From an uncultured Bacteroidales bacterium (GTDB lineage: Bacteria; Bacteroidota; Bacteroidia; Bacteroidales; UBA932): DNA of 5,039 nucleotides. Location of the stretch: positions 1-5,039 of the forward strand of contig CAMJJO010000131.1 of NCBI GenBank assembly GCA_946406095.1. The letters are read 5' to 3'. The notes below the pieces were generated by a model. It saw nothing but the letters and a program-made list of their open reading frames with translations. It ran no database searches and was not told the DNA's origin. Shown here one piece after another: positions 1 to 5,039 of the stretch (within the stretch, counting starts at the first letter, position 1; each line of letters opens with the position of its first letter). Both the position numbers and the translations under genes were made by a program.

Positions 1-430
1 CGGGCTTGCCTACTGCCTCCACCACCGCCTTGGTGATAGCCACCATCTTGTCGGGATATCGCATCATTCCGGAACCTGCTCCGCGGCCGGCAATCTTCGT
101 AACCGGGCAGCCGAAGTTGATATCTATCACATCCGCCCCGTGACCGCCGACCAGCTCCACCGCATGGTCCGCCATCTTCGCCGCTTCGACCATGGACTCG
201 GGGATATGCCCGTAGATCTGGATGCCCACCGGAGCCTCCTCTTCCAGCGTGCGCATCTTCGCCAGCGCCTTGGAAGCGTCCCGGATGAGGCCGTCGGAGG
301 GGATGAATTCGGTATAGACCATATCCGCCCCCTGCTCCCGGCAGAGGATGCGGAAACTCACGTCCGTCACATCCTCCATCGGCGCCAGCAGGACGGGCCT
401 GGGGCCAAGGTCTACGTTGCCTATCTTCAT
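1..430 (-). CDS. dusB: tRNA-dihydrouridine synthase, DusB-like (3' end cut by window edge)
   Basis: This enzyme reduces specific uridines in the tRNA D-loop to dihydrouridine in the cytoplasm, using FMN and NADPH. The first 143 codons are present; the C-terminal part lies beyond base 1. Visible family marks are the first strand of the TIM barrel with the FMN-contacting segment LLAPMEDVTD (residues 14-23), YTEFI near residue 39, GIQIYG near residue 69, and DINFGCPVTKIAGRGAG (residues 103-119). That last segment holds the catalytic cysteine of the GCP motif (C108) and a lysine (K112) expected to contact FMN or substrate. The start MKIGN-LGPRPVLLAPME matches the usual beginning of Bacteroidales DusB proteins, and a -7 box ends 6 bp upstream. 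The gene diverges from the aminopeptidase gene. Assignment to the Dus family is firm; the DusB subgroup is inferred from the N-terminal pattern. Confidence 0.95.
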   Translation of the reverse strand, partial: MKIGNVDLGPRPVLLAPMEDVTDVSFRILCREQGADMVYTEFIPSDGLIRDASKALAKMRTLEEEAPVGIQIYGHIPESMVEAAKMADHAVELVGGHGADVIDINFGCPVTKIAGRGAGSGMMRYPDKMVAITKAVVEAVGKP

Positions 431-436
431 AGGATG

Positions 437-444
437 CAAATTTA
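437..444 (-). promoter_or_regulatory. Bacteroidota -7 box (TAAATTTG) for the dusB-like gene
   Basis: On the minus strand this reads TAAATTTG, a perfect match to TAnnTTTG, the -7 element used by the Bacteroidota primary sigma factor. Only 6 bp separate it from the ATG, so transcription should begin within a few bases of the start codon and leave almost no leader. No TTG-type -33 element is seen at the expected 19-21 bp upstream. It lies back-to-back with the rightward box at 457-464. Confidence 0.65.
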
Positions 445-456
445 ATGGTTTTTCAT

Positions 457-464
457 TATATTTG
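457..464 (+). promoter_or_regulatory. Bacteroidota -7 box (TATATTTG) for the aminopeptidase gene
   Basis: TATATTTG matches TAnnTTTG exactly. Five bases separate it from the ATG at 470, so the predicted transcription start falls at or within about two bases of that ATG. There is no clear -33 TTG. Twelve base pairs lie between this box and the opposing box at 437-444, so polymerase bound at one promoter should cover the other. Confidence 0.65.
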
Positions 465-469
465 TTGCT

Positions 470-2257
470 ATGGCGAACGTCTATGCAGATAGAATAGGAC
501 AGCTGCGTGCAATGATGCGCAGCAGGGGCTGGGATGCGGTGCTGATAACCGGATCCGACCCTCACGGAAGCGAGTATCCCGCGGAGCGATGGAAGTGTGT
601 GGAATGGCTCACGGGCTTTACCGGCGAGGCCGGAGATGTGGTCATCACTCTCGACCACGCGGGCCTCTGGACCGATACGCGCTACTTCATCCAGGCGGTT
701 CAGCAGCTGGAGGGCACCGGGGTGGAACTCCACAAGATGCGAGTGCCCGAGCAGGTGCCTATCCCCGAGTGGATAGCCGGCAAATTCCAGGGAGAAAGCG
801 AGGTTTTTATCGCCTTGGACGGGTTGTGCGTAGATTTTGATTTTGCAAAGGAAATTAAATCCGGCTTGAACGCCGGAGGAGCGGCCTGCCATCTAGTAAG
901 CATCCCCAATCTGATAGATGCCATCTGGCCGGACAGGCCGGGGATTCCTCAGACTCCGATATTTACCGTGGATCCCGGGGAGAGCCGCATCGAACGGCTC
1001 GGACGCCTGCGGGACTGGGCCCGCGAAAAGGGAATGGATTACATCCTCCTTAGCTCTCTGGACGATATTGCCTGGACGCTGAATGTGCGGGCATCCGATA
1101 TAGAATACAACCCCCTCGTCATCTCCTTCCTGGTGGTGGGGGCAGAGACTGCAGACTGGTTCGTTTTGAAGGGGGAGATAGAAGAAAAAGGTACGGAAGA
1201 AACCCTCGCAGAGCTGCATGAAGACGGGATTTTCCTCCGCTACTACGAAGAGGCGGAAATCGCTCTCAGCGAGATTGACGGAAGCGTAGCGGCCAGCGGG
1301 CTGAACTACCATCTGGCTTCGCTGATAGGCTCATCGCGTCTGGTGGAAACCCCTTCGCCGGTGCAGGCCTGGAAGGCGGTGAAAAATCCCGTTGAGATAG
1401 GAGGAATGCGGGATTGCCATTTGCAGGACGGCCTGGCGATGGTGAACTTCCTCTACTGGCTGGATCGCTGCATCCAGAATGACCACGCCATCTCCGAATG
1501 GGACGCCGCTGTCAAGCTCGGGCAGCTCCGCGCCGAGATCCCCAGCTATCAGGGAGACAGCTTCGAAACCATATCCGCCTACGGCCCTTCCGCCGCTCTG
1601 CCACACTACATCACTCCGCGTTCCGGAGCACCCATGCTAGAGCCTCACGGGCTATATCTTTGTGACTCGGGCGGGCAATATCTGAACGGCACCACCGACA
1701 TCACCCGCACCTGGGCACTCGGCCCCTGCACCCCTCTGGAACGGGAAGATTATACCCTTGTGCTGCGCGGGCACATCGCTCTGGCGCAGGCAATCTTCCC
1801 CGCCGGAACTCCCGGATGCAGGCTGGATGTGCTTGCACGCGAACCTCTTTGGAGCCGGCAAAGAAACTTCGGGCACGGCACCGGGCACGGCGTGGGCTGG
1901 TTCCTCGGAGTGCATGAAGGTCCGCAGGATGTGCGCCAGAACCTCAACGGCGTCGGTTTTGAGGCCGGAATGGTGGTGTCCGATGAACCCGGAATATACC
2001 GCGAAGGTCAGTTTGGAGTGCGCCACGAGAATCTGCTTCTTTGCGTGGAGGCTGGCACCAACGATTTCGGCTCCTGGCTTCGGTTCGAGCCTCTGACCCT
2101 CTGCCCGTTCGATACTTCTGCGCTTATCGTGGACATGCTTACTCCTGCCGAACAGCAGTGGCTTAACGACTATCATTCAATGGTTTATGCCCGCCTGCGT
2201 CCTTATCTGAACGATGCTGTCGGCGAATGGCTGCGGAAACGCTGCGCTTCAATTTAG
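470..2257 (+). CDS. Xaa-Pro aminopeptidase (aminopeptidase P, M24B family)
   Basis: This cytoplasmic dinuclear-metal peptidase removes an N-terminal residue that precedes proline. At 595 residues it has the long three-domain form, like eukaryotic APP1, rather than the roughly 440-residue E. coli PepP form: two creatinase-type N-terminal domains (about 5-150 and 160-305), a pita-bread M24 domain (about 310-530) and a C-terminal extension (about 535-595). All five expected metal ligands are visible: D399 (in LCDSGG), D410 (in GTTDITRT), H473 (in GHGTGHGVG), E506 (in SDEPGIY) and E520 (in VRHENL). Their spacing closely follows that of human APP1. The supporting histidines H379 (LPHY) and H469 are also present. 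There is no signal peptide. The start is supported by the -7 box 5 bp upstream and by the family-like N-terminus with SDPHGSEYPAERWK. The phosphatase gene follows after 9 bp and is probably co-transcribed. The enzyme is predicted to be active. Confidence 0.96.
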   Translation: MANVYADRIGQLRAMMRSRGWDAVLITGSDPHGSEYPAERWKCVEWLTGFTGEAGDVVITLDHAGLWTDTRYFIQAVQQLEGTGVELHKMRVPEQVPIPEWIAGKFQGESEVFIALDGLCVDFDFAKEIKSGLNAGGAACHLVSIPNLIDAIWPDRPGIPQTPIFTVDPGESRIERLGRLRDWAREKGMDYILLSSLDDIAWTLNVRASDIEYNPLVISFLVVGAETADWFVLKGEIEEKGTEETLAELHEDGIFLRYYEEAEIALSEIDGSVAASGLNYHLASLIGSSRLVETPSPVQAWKAVKNPVEIGGMRDCHLQDGLAMVNFLYWLDRCIQNDHAISEWDAAVKLGQLRAEIPSYQGDSFETISAYGPSAALPHYITPRSGAPMLEPHGLYLCDSGGQYLNGTTDITRTWALGPCTPLEREDYTLVLRGHIALAQAIFPAGTPGCRLDVLAREPLWSRQRNFGHGTGHGVGWFLGVHEGPQDVRQNLNGVGFEAGMVVSDEPGIYREGQFGVRHENLLLCVEAGTNDFGSWLRFEPLTLCPFDTSALIVDMLTPAEQQWLNDYHSMVYARLRPYLNDAVGEWLRKRCASI

Positions 2258-2266
2258 ATCTGACTG

Positions 2267-3475
2267 ATGAAAAGATTCCTTTCCCTTTGCACCCTGCTTC
2301 TTGCGCTTCCGCTGGCTGCGCAGATAACTCCCGAGCGCCTGGCGGCAGACCCTTCGCTGGCAACCGATGTTTATCATGTTTATGACTATTCTCCATCGCG
2401 CCTAACCAAGGCTCCGCGCGGATATAAACCTGTATACATCAGCCATTACGGCCGCCACGGGGAAAGATATATAAACAGGGAAGGATATCTCTATCCCGGT
2501 CTGGAGGTCCTGCAGCGCGAGGCTCTGACCCCTCTCGGAGAAAAGGCTTTGAAGGAAGTAGGCGATATGGTGGAGCGCACCGAGGGTAACGTGGGTGCCC
2601 TGTCTGAACTCGGAGCCAGGAACCACAGGGCAATCGCCAACAGGATGTTCCACAGGTTCGGGAGGATATTCCGCCGCGGTCGTTCGGTTCGTTGCGAATC
2701 CACCGTAAGGCCCCGTTGTATTATAAGTATGGCCAATGCCGGCAACGCTCTGGCTGCCGCGCGTCCGGGACTTAAGATAGAGTATCGTTCTTCCGAAAAG
2801 TTTCTGTGCTATACTCAGCCGGATGAGGTCCGGGATTATCTTTTGTCTTGCCGCGATTCGATGTATACCGCACAACCGGAGGCCCTGGAATGCATCAAAG
2901 CCTGCTTTGCCGATCCTTCCCGGGTCTCGCGAAAAGAGCTCACTCAAGTTGCCGATGCCATATTCTACACCTGGAAAGATATGCCCTGCCTAGGACTGGA
3001 GGCTTACGATATCCGCGAGTATTTCTCCGAGCAACTGATTCTGCTCTTGGCCAGGCATTATTCTTCGTGGGACTATTGCCTGCTGGCGCGCTCACCCTGG
3101 TGGCATCGCGAGTGGCTGAACCCTATTATAGATGATATCATCACGCGTGCCGATGAGGCGCTTGGGCGGAAGGACATTGCCGCGGACCTTCGCTTCGGCC
3201 ACGATTCACAATTGATCCCGCTTTTCACCCTTCTCGGCATTACCGCCACCGTACCGGTAATGGGCTACGCCGATGCCCCGTATTCCTGGGATGTCGCATC
3301 GGTCTGCCCGATGACTTCCAACCTGCAGTTCATATTCTACAAGAATAGGAAGGGGTCCGTTCTGGTGAAGGTGCTGAAAAACGAGAGGGAGGTTCTGATT
3401 CCCTATCTGACCCCTGTCAAAGGCCCTTATTACCATTGGGAAGATCTTTCCGATCTTTTGAAAAACGGCAACTGA
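2267..3475 (+). CDS. Secreted histidine-type phosphatase (histidine acid phosphatase family)
   Basis: This 402-residue protein is a branch-2 histidine phosphatase, a family that hydrolyses phosphomonoesters through a phosphohistidine intermediate. An N-terminal signal peptide (K2, R3, hydrophobic 4-16) ends PLAA|Q, with likely cleavage after A18, so it should act in the periplasm or at the envelope; there is no lipobox cysteine. The catalytic motif is GRHGERY with nucleophile H64 and phosphate-binding R63 and R67. A second arginine segment, STVRPRCIIS (145-154), fits the usual S-x-R-x-x-S phosphate pocket. The proton donor pair is H312-D313 in FGHDSQLIPL. The C-terminal part, with SNLQFIFY near 351 and VLVKVLKNEREV near 365, is typical of Bacteroidales members. 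Nine cysteines remain after cleavage. It lies 9 bp after the aminopeptidase gene with no evident promoter of its own. Substrate is unknown; phytate, inositol phosphates and sugar phosphates are candidates. Confidence 0.92.
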   Translation: MKRFLSLCTLLLALPLAAQITPERLAADPSLATDVYHVYDYSPSRLTKAPRGYKPVYISHYGRHGERYINREGYLYPGLEVLQREALTPLGEKALKEVGDMVERTEGNVGALSELGARNHRAIANRMFHRFGRIFRRGRSVRCESTVRPRCIISMANAGNALAAARPGLKIEYRSSEKFLCYTQPDEVRDYLLSCRDSMYTAQPEALECIKACFADPSRVSRKELTQVADAIFYTWKDMPCLGLEAYDIREYFSEQLILLLARHYSSWDYCLLARSPWWHREWLNPIIDDIITRADEALGRKDIAADLRFGHDSQLIPLFTLLGITATVPVMGYADAPYSWDVASVCPMTSNLQFIFYKNRKGSVLVKVLKNEREVLIPYLTPVKGPYYHWEDLSDLLKNGN

Positions 3476-3489
3476 TTGTTAAAAACAAT
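3475..3489. terminator. Weak AT-rich hairpin between convergent genes
   Basis: ATTGTT (3475-3480) and AACAAT (3484-3489) form a perfect 6-bp stem around an AAA loop, covering the last base of one stop codon and the first of the opposing one. A second short inverted repeat, ATTCC-GGAC-GGAAT (3491-3504), follows inside the end of the leftward gene. Only 13 bp separate the two stop codons, so this is where bidirectional termination would be expected. The stem has little GC and the U-tract is short, so it may be weak or incidental. Confidence 0.3.
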
Positions 3490-3950
3490 TATTCCGGACG
3501 GAATTTGTACTCGAGAGCGGATACTATCCGCACCAGATCCTTGGTAGGCCCTTCGAGTTCGAAACCGGTGGCGGTGCGGGTGAAGGTGATGCGGTCTTCG
3601 AGCATGCGGAAAAGACGCATCACGGGTGACTGAAGGCGGAATTTGAGATTCTCACCTTCCTCTGCCTCAAGCACATAGCCTCGATTGTGCATGACATCCA
3701 CAACTCCCGTACGGATTTCCTCGTACGCCCCGGGCACAAGTGCGCTGCGGGTGCCGAAGCCCAGGCGGGGATATAATGCCGCGAAGATGGCCAGGATGCC
3801 GCCGATTTTTAGCAAGGACTGGGCGCCATCTTTGAAGATTTCGTCCAGAGTGCTGCCGACCAGTCCGAAAACGGACAGCAAAAAGATGAATATGCAGAGG
3901 ATTATCGCCAGATAGGCAAAGTATTTGATAGCACGTACAAGGTATTTCAT
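3489..3950 (-). CDS. Small two-helix membrane protein of unknown function
   Basis: I do not recognise a named family for this 153-residue protein. Two hydrophobic helices are clear, at about residues 10-32 and 46-60. Basic residues K2, R6 and K9 before the first helix and R62 after the second put both ends in the cytoplasm, joined by a short acidic outer loop (33-45). The rest (about 76-153) is soluble, mixed alpha/beta and charged, with segments such as LKFRLQSPVMRLFRMLED and ELEGPTKDLVRIVSALEYKF. The reading frame stays open upstream to 4478. I chose the ATG at 3950 because the longer version would run antisense through the coiled-coil gene, because this start places a natural N-terminus (MKYLVRAIKYFAYL) directly before the first helix, and because a near-consensus -7 box lies 4 bp upstream. 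It is convergent with the phosphatase gene. Confidence 0.85.
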   Translation of the reverse strand: MKYLVRAIKYFAYLAIILCIFIFLLSVFGLVGSTLDEIFKDGAQSLLKIGGILAIFAALYPRLGFGTRSALVPGAYEEIRTGVVDVMHNRGYVLEAEEGENLKFRLQSPVMRLFRMLEDRITFTRTATGFELEGPTKDLVRIVSALEYKFRPE

Positions 3951-3954
3951 ACCA

Positions 3955-3962
3955 CGAATATA
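3955..3962 (-). promoter_or_regulatory. Near-consensus -7 box (TATATTCG) for the two-helix membrane protein
   Basis: On the minus strand this reads TATATTCG, one mismatch from TAnnTTTG. It ends 4 bp before the ATG at 3950, so the transcript would be leaderless or nearly so. No -33 TTG is seen at the usual distance. It is weaker than the other boxes here, but its place mirrors the dusB arrangement exactly. Confidence 0.45.
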
Positions 3963-3974
3963 CGGAAAAATCAT

Positions 3975-3982
3975 TATTTTTG
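3975..3982 (+). promoter_or_regulatory. Bacteroidota -7 box (TATTTTTG) for the coiled-coil gene
   Basis: TATTTTTG is a perfect TAnnTTTG match, 19 bp before the ATG at 4002. The predicted leader is therefore only about 13-16 bases, AT-rich and without a Shine-Dalgarno sequence. Twelve base pairs separate it from the opposing box at 3955-3962. It would drive both the coiled-coil gene and the HemW-like gene behind it. Confidence 0.6.
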
Positions 3983-4001
3983 CACGATAAGCAATTTTAC
4001 T

Positions 4002-4919
4002 ATGGAAAAAGAAGATCCGTTGATGAGAATCGAGCGCGAAGAGCGCGAACGCAAAGAACGCAGTTCCAGCCTGAAACCCGTAATGTGGGTTCTCGCTGTC
4101 ATAGCAATAGCACTCGGTGCAGTTCTGGCATACGTATGGTCCAGCAAGAACAATCTGGTCAAAGACCTCGAAATCGACAAGCAGCAGCTCACCGAGCAGA
4201 TCGTAAGCCTGCAGGGCGACTATGAGTCCCTCTCCAGCGAATACGACTCCGTGAACGCTCAGCTCGACTCCTCCAAGGAGGAAGTCGCCCAGCTCGTGGA
4301 GCGCATCAAGAAGACCGAGGCGACCAACCGTGCCAAGATGCGCCAATACGAGAAGGAACTCGGCACGCTCCGTAGCATAATGCGCGGCTATGTCAAGCAG
4401 ATAGACTCCCTCAACACCCTCAACAAGAAACTCACCGTCCAGGTGTCCAATGCCCGCCGCGAGGCCGCAGAGGCGCATAGCAAGAACGCCGAACTCACCG
4501 AGCAGGTTAACGCTCTCACCGACAAAGTGGCCGTCGGCTCCATCATCAAGGCCCGCAGCCTGTCGCTGGTCGCCTACGGTGCATCCGGCAAGGTCATGGA
4601 CCGCAGCAGCCGCGTCACCCAGATGGTGGTCAACCTCACCCTGGCAGAGAACGACCTGGCCCCCACCGGCCCCGTGCGCATCTATGTGCGGGTCAAGGAT
4701 CCGGAGGGCATACTGCTGATGGATGGCACCGGCTCCAGCTTCACCCTCGACGGAGAGGCAGTGCCCGCCACCGCATCCCGCGAAATCGACTACAACGGCA
4801 AGGATGTGGACGTGAGCATCTACATCAACAATACCGGCGAGTTCACCAAGGGCATCTACAGTGCCGAGGTCTTTACCGCAAGCGGCCGTCTGGGCAAGGC
4901 GGAGACGATGCTGAGGTAA
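4002..4919 (+). CDS. Membrane-anchored coiled-coil protein with C-terminal beta-rich domain
   Basis: This 305-residue protein has no function I can name, though proteins of this design are common in Bacteroidales. Residues 1-26 are a very charged Arg/Glu-rich cytoplasmic tail. Residues 27-46 form one transmembrane helix that looks like an uncleaved signal anchor, so the rest should face the periplasm. Residues about 50-177 are a long coiled coil with regular leucine/valine spacing and many Glu, Lys, Gln and Ser. Residues about 180-305 alternate hydrophobic strands (RSLSLVAYG, QMVVNLTLAEND, VRIYVRVKDPEG, DVSIYINN, GIYSAEVFTASG) as in a beta-sandwich. A scaffold or sensor role in the envelope is possible but unproven. 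The start fits the -7 box and short leader; M8 is a less likely alternative. The stop codon overlaps the next ATG by one base, indicating translational coupling. Confidence 0.9.
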   Translation: MEKEDPLMRIEREERERKERSSSLKPVMWVLAVIAIALGAVLAYVWSSKNNLVKDLEIDKQQLTEQIVSLQGDYESLSSEYDSVNAQLDSSKEEVAQLVERIKKTEATNRAKMRQYEKELGTLRSIMRGYVKQIDSLNTLNKKLTVQVSNARREAAEAHSKNAELTEQVNALTDKVAVGSIIKARSLSLVAYGASGKVMDRSSRVTQMVVNLTLAENDLAPTGPVRIYVRVKDPEGILLMDGTGSSFTLDGEAVPATASREIDYNGKDVDVSIYINNTGEFTKGIYSAEVFTASGRLGKAETMLR

Positions 4920-5039
4920 TGATCTACATCCACGTCCCCTTCTGCAGGAGTTTCTGCACCTACTGCGATTTCTATTCGGAGATTGCTTGCAAGGGGAGGG
5001 ATGAGGCGGCGATTGCCCGCTGGGCCGATGATGTCTGTG
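4919..5039 (+). CDS. hemW: HemW-like radical SAM protein (5' part only)
   Basis: Only 40 codons are inside the window. They begin MIYIHVPFC and contain C9-x3-C13-x2-C16 followed by DFYS, the radical SAM motif that binds the 4Fe-4S cluster and S-adenosylmethionine. The combination YIHVPFC...C-x-YCDFYS is characteristic of HemW, the cytoplasmic haem chaperone long annotated as oxygen-independent coproporphyrinogen III oxidase-like. The rest of the protein, including the HemW C-terminal domain that would separate it from true HemN, is not visible. The start codon shares its first base with the TAA of the preceding gene (TAATG), so it is probably translated by reinitiation from that gene and transcribed from the promoter at 3975-3982. 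Confidence 0.9.
   Translation, partial: MIYIHVPFCRSFCTYCDFYSEIACKGRDEAAIARWADDVC

Noticed and set aside
140..445. Rightward open frame of 101 codons over the dusB-like gene
   Set aside because: It is antisense to clear Dus motifs (APMED, GCPVTK) and has the His/Arg/Leu-rich look of a shadow frame.
893..1312. Leftward open frame of 139 codons inside the aminopeptidase gene
   Set aside because: It is antisense to the second creatinase-type domain, with no motif, promoter or plausible start context.
1652..2176. Leftward open frame of 174 codons inside the aminopeptidase gene
   Set aside because: It lies antisense to the M24 catalytic domain, whose metal ligands and spacing are intact. Its own translation has no recognisable motif and no promoter.
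2402..2947. Leftward open frame of 181 codons inside the phosphatase gene
   Set aside because: It is antisense to the well-supported phosphatase, including its RHGER motif, and shows no protein-like features. Long antisense frames are common in GC-rich coding sequence.
3491..3504. Inverted repeat ATTCC-GGAC-GGAAT as a strong terminator
   Set aside because: The stem is only five to six base pairs, lies inside the last codons of the leftward gene and lacks a following T-run, so I only mention it with the neighbouring hairpin.
4020..4065. Short Glu/Arg-rich repeat-like stretch at the start of the coiled-coil gene as a DNA repeat
   Set aside because: The similarity comes from alternating Glu and Arg codons in a charged cytoplasmic tail; there is no regular DNA unit or copy elsewhere in the window.

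Overview
The window looks like ordinary, densely packed chromosome from a fairly GC-rich member of the Bacteroidota, most likely the order Bacteroidales. Three things point there. Near-perfect copies of the Bacteroidota -7 promoter box TAnnTTTG lie just upstream of the divergent genes. No start codon has a recognisable Shine-Dalgarno sequence. The protein types (a DusB that begins MKIGN, a three-domain aminopeptidase P, a secreted histidine phosphatase, an anchored coiled-coil protein) are familiar from that order. I would not name a genus. No tRNA, rRNA, CRISPR array, insertion sequence or phage gene is visible.

Layout: the 5' part of a tRNA-dihydrouridine synthase gene (dusB-like) runs leftward from 430 and leaves the window at base 1. 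It diverges, across 39 bp, from a rightward pair: a 595-residue Xaa-Pro aminopeptidase (470-2257) and, 9 bp later, a signal-peptide-bearing histidine-type phosphatase (2267-3475). A small two-helix membrane protein of unknown function (3950-3489, leftward) converges on the phosphatase gene, with a short AT-rich hairpin at the junction. It diverges across 51 bp from a second rightward pair: a membrane-anchored coiled-coil protein (4002-4919) and the start of a HemW-like radical SAM gene (4919 onward), whose ATG shares one base with the preceding stop codon.

The genes do not form one obvious pathway. They are housekeeping functions (tRNA modification, peptide turnover, haem handling), one envelope phosphatase and two conserved-looking membrane proteins without assigned roles. 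The most unusual signal is in the control regions. Both divergent intergenic gaps carry two back-to-back TAnnTTTG-type boxes separated by exactly 12 bp, and three of the four genes start only 4-6 bp after their box. This suggests compact bidirectional promoters giving leaderless or nearly leaderless mRNAs. I see no convincing sign of a new defence, mobile or biosynthetic system.
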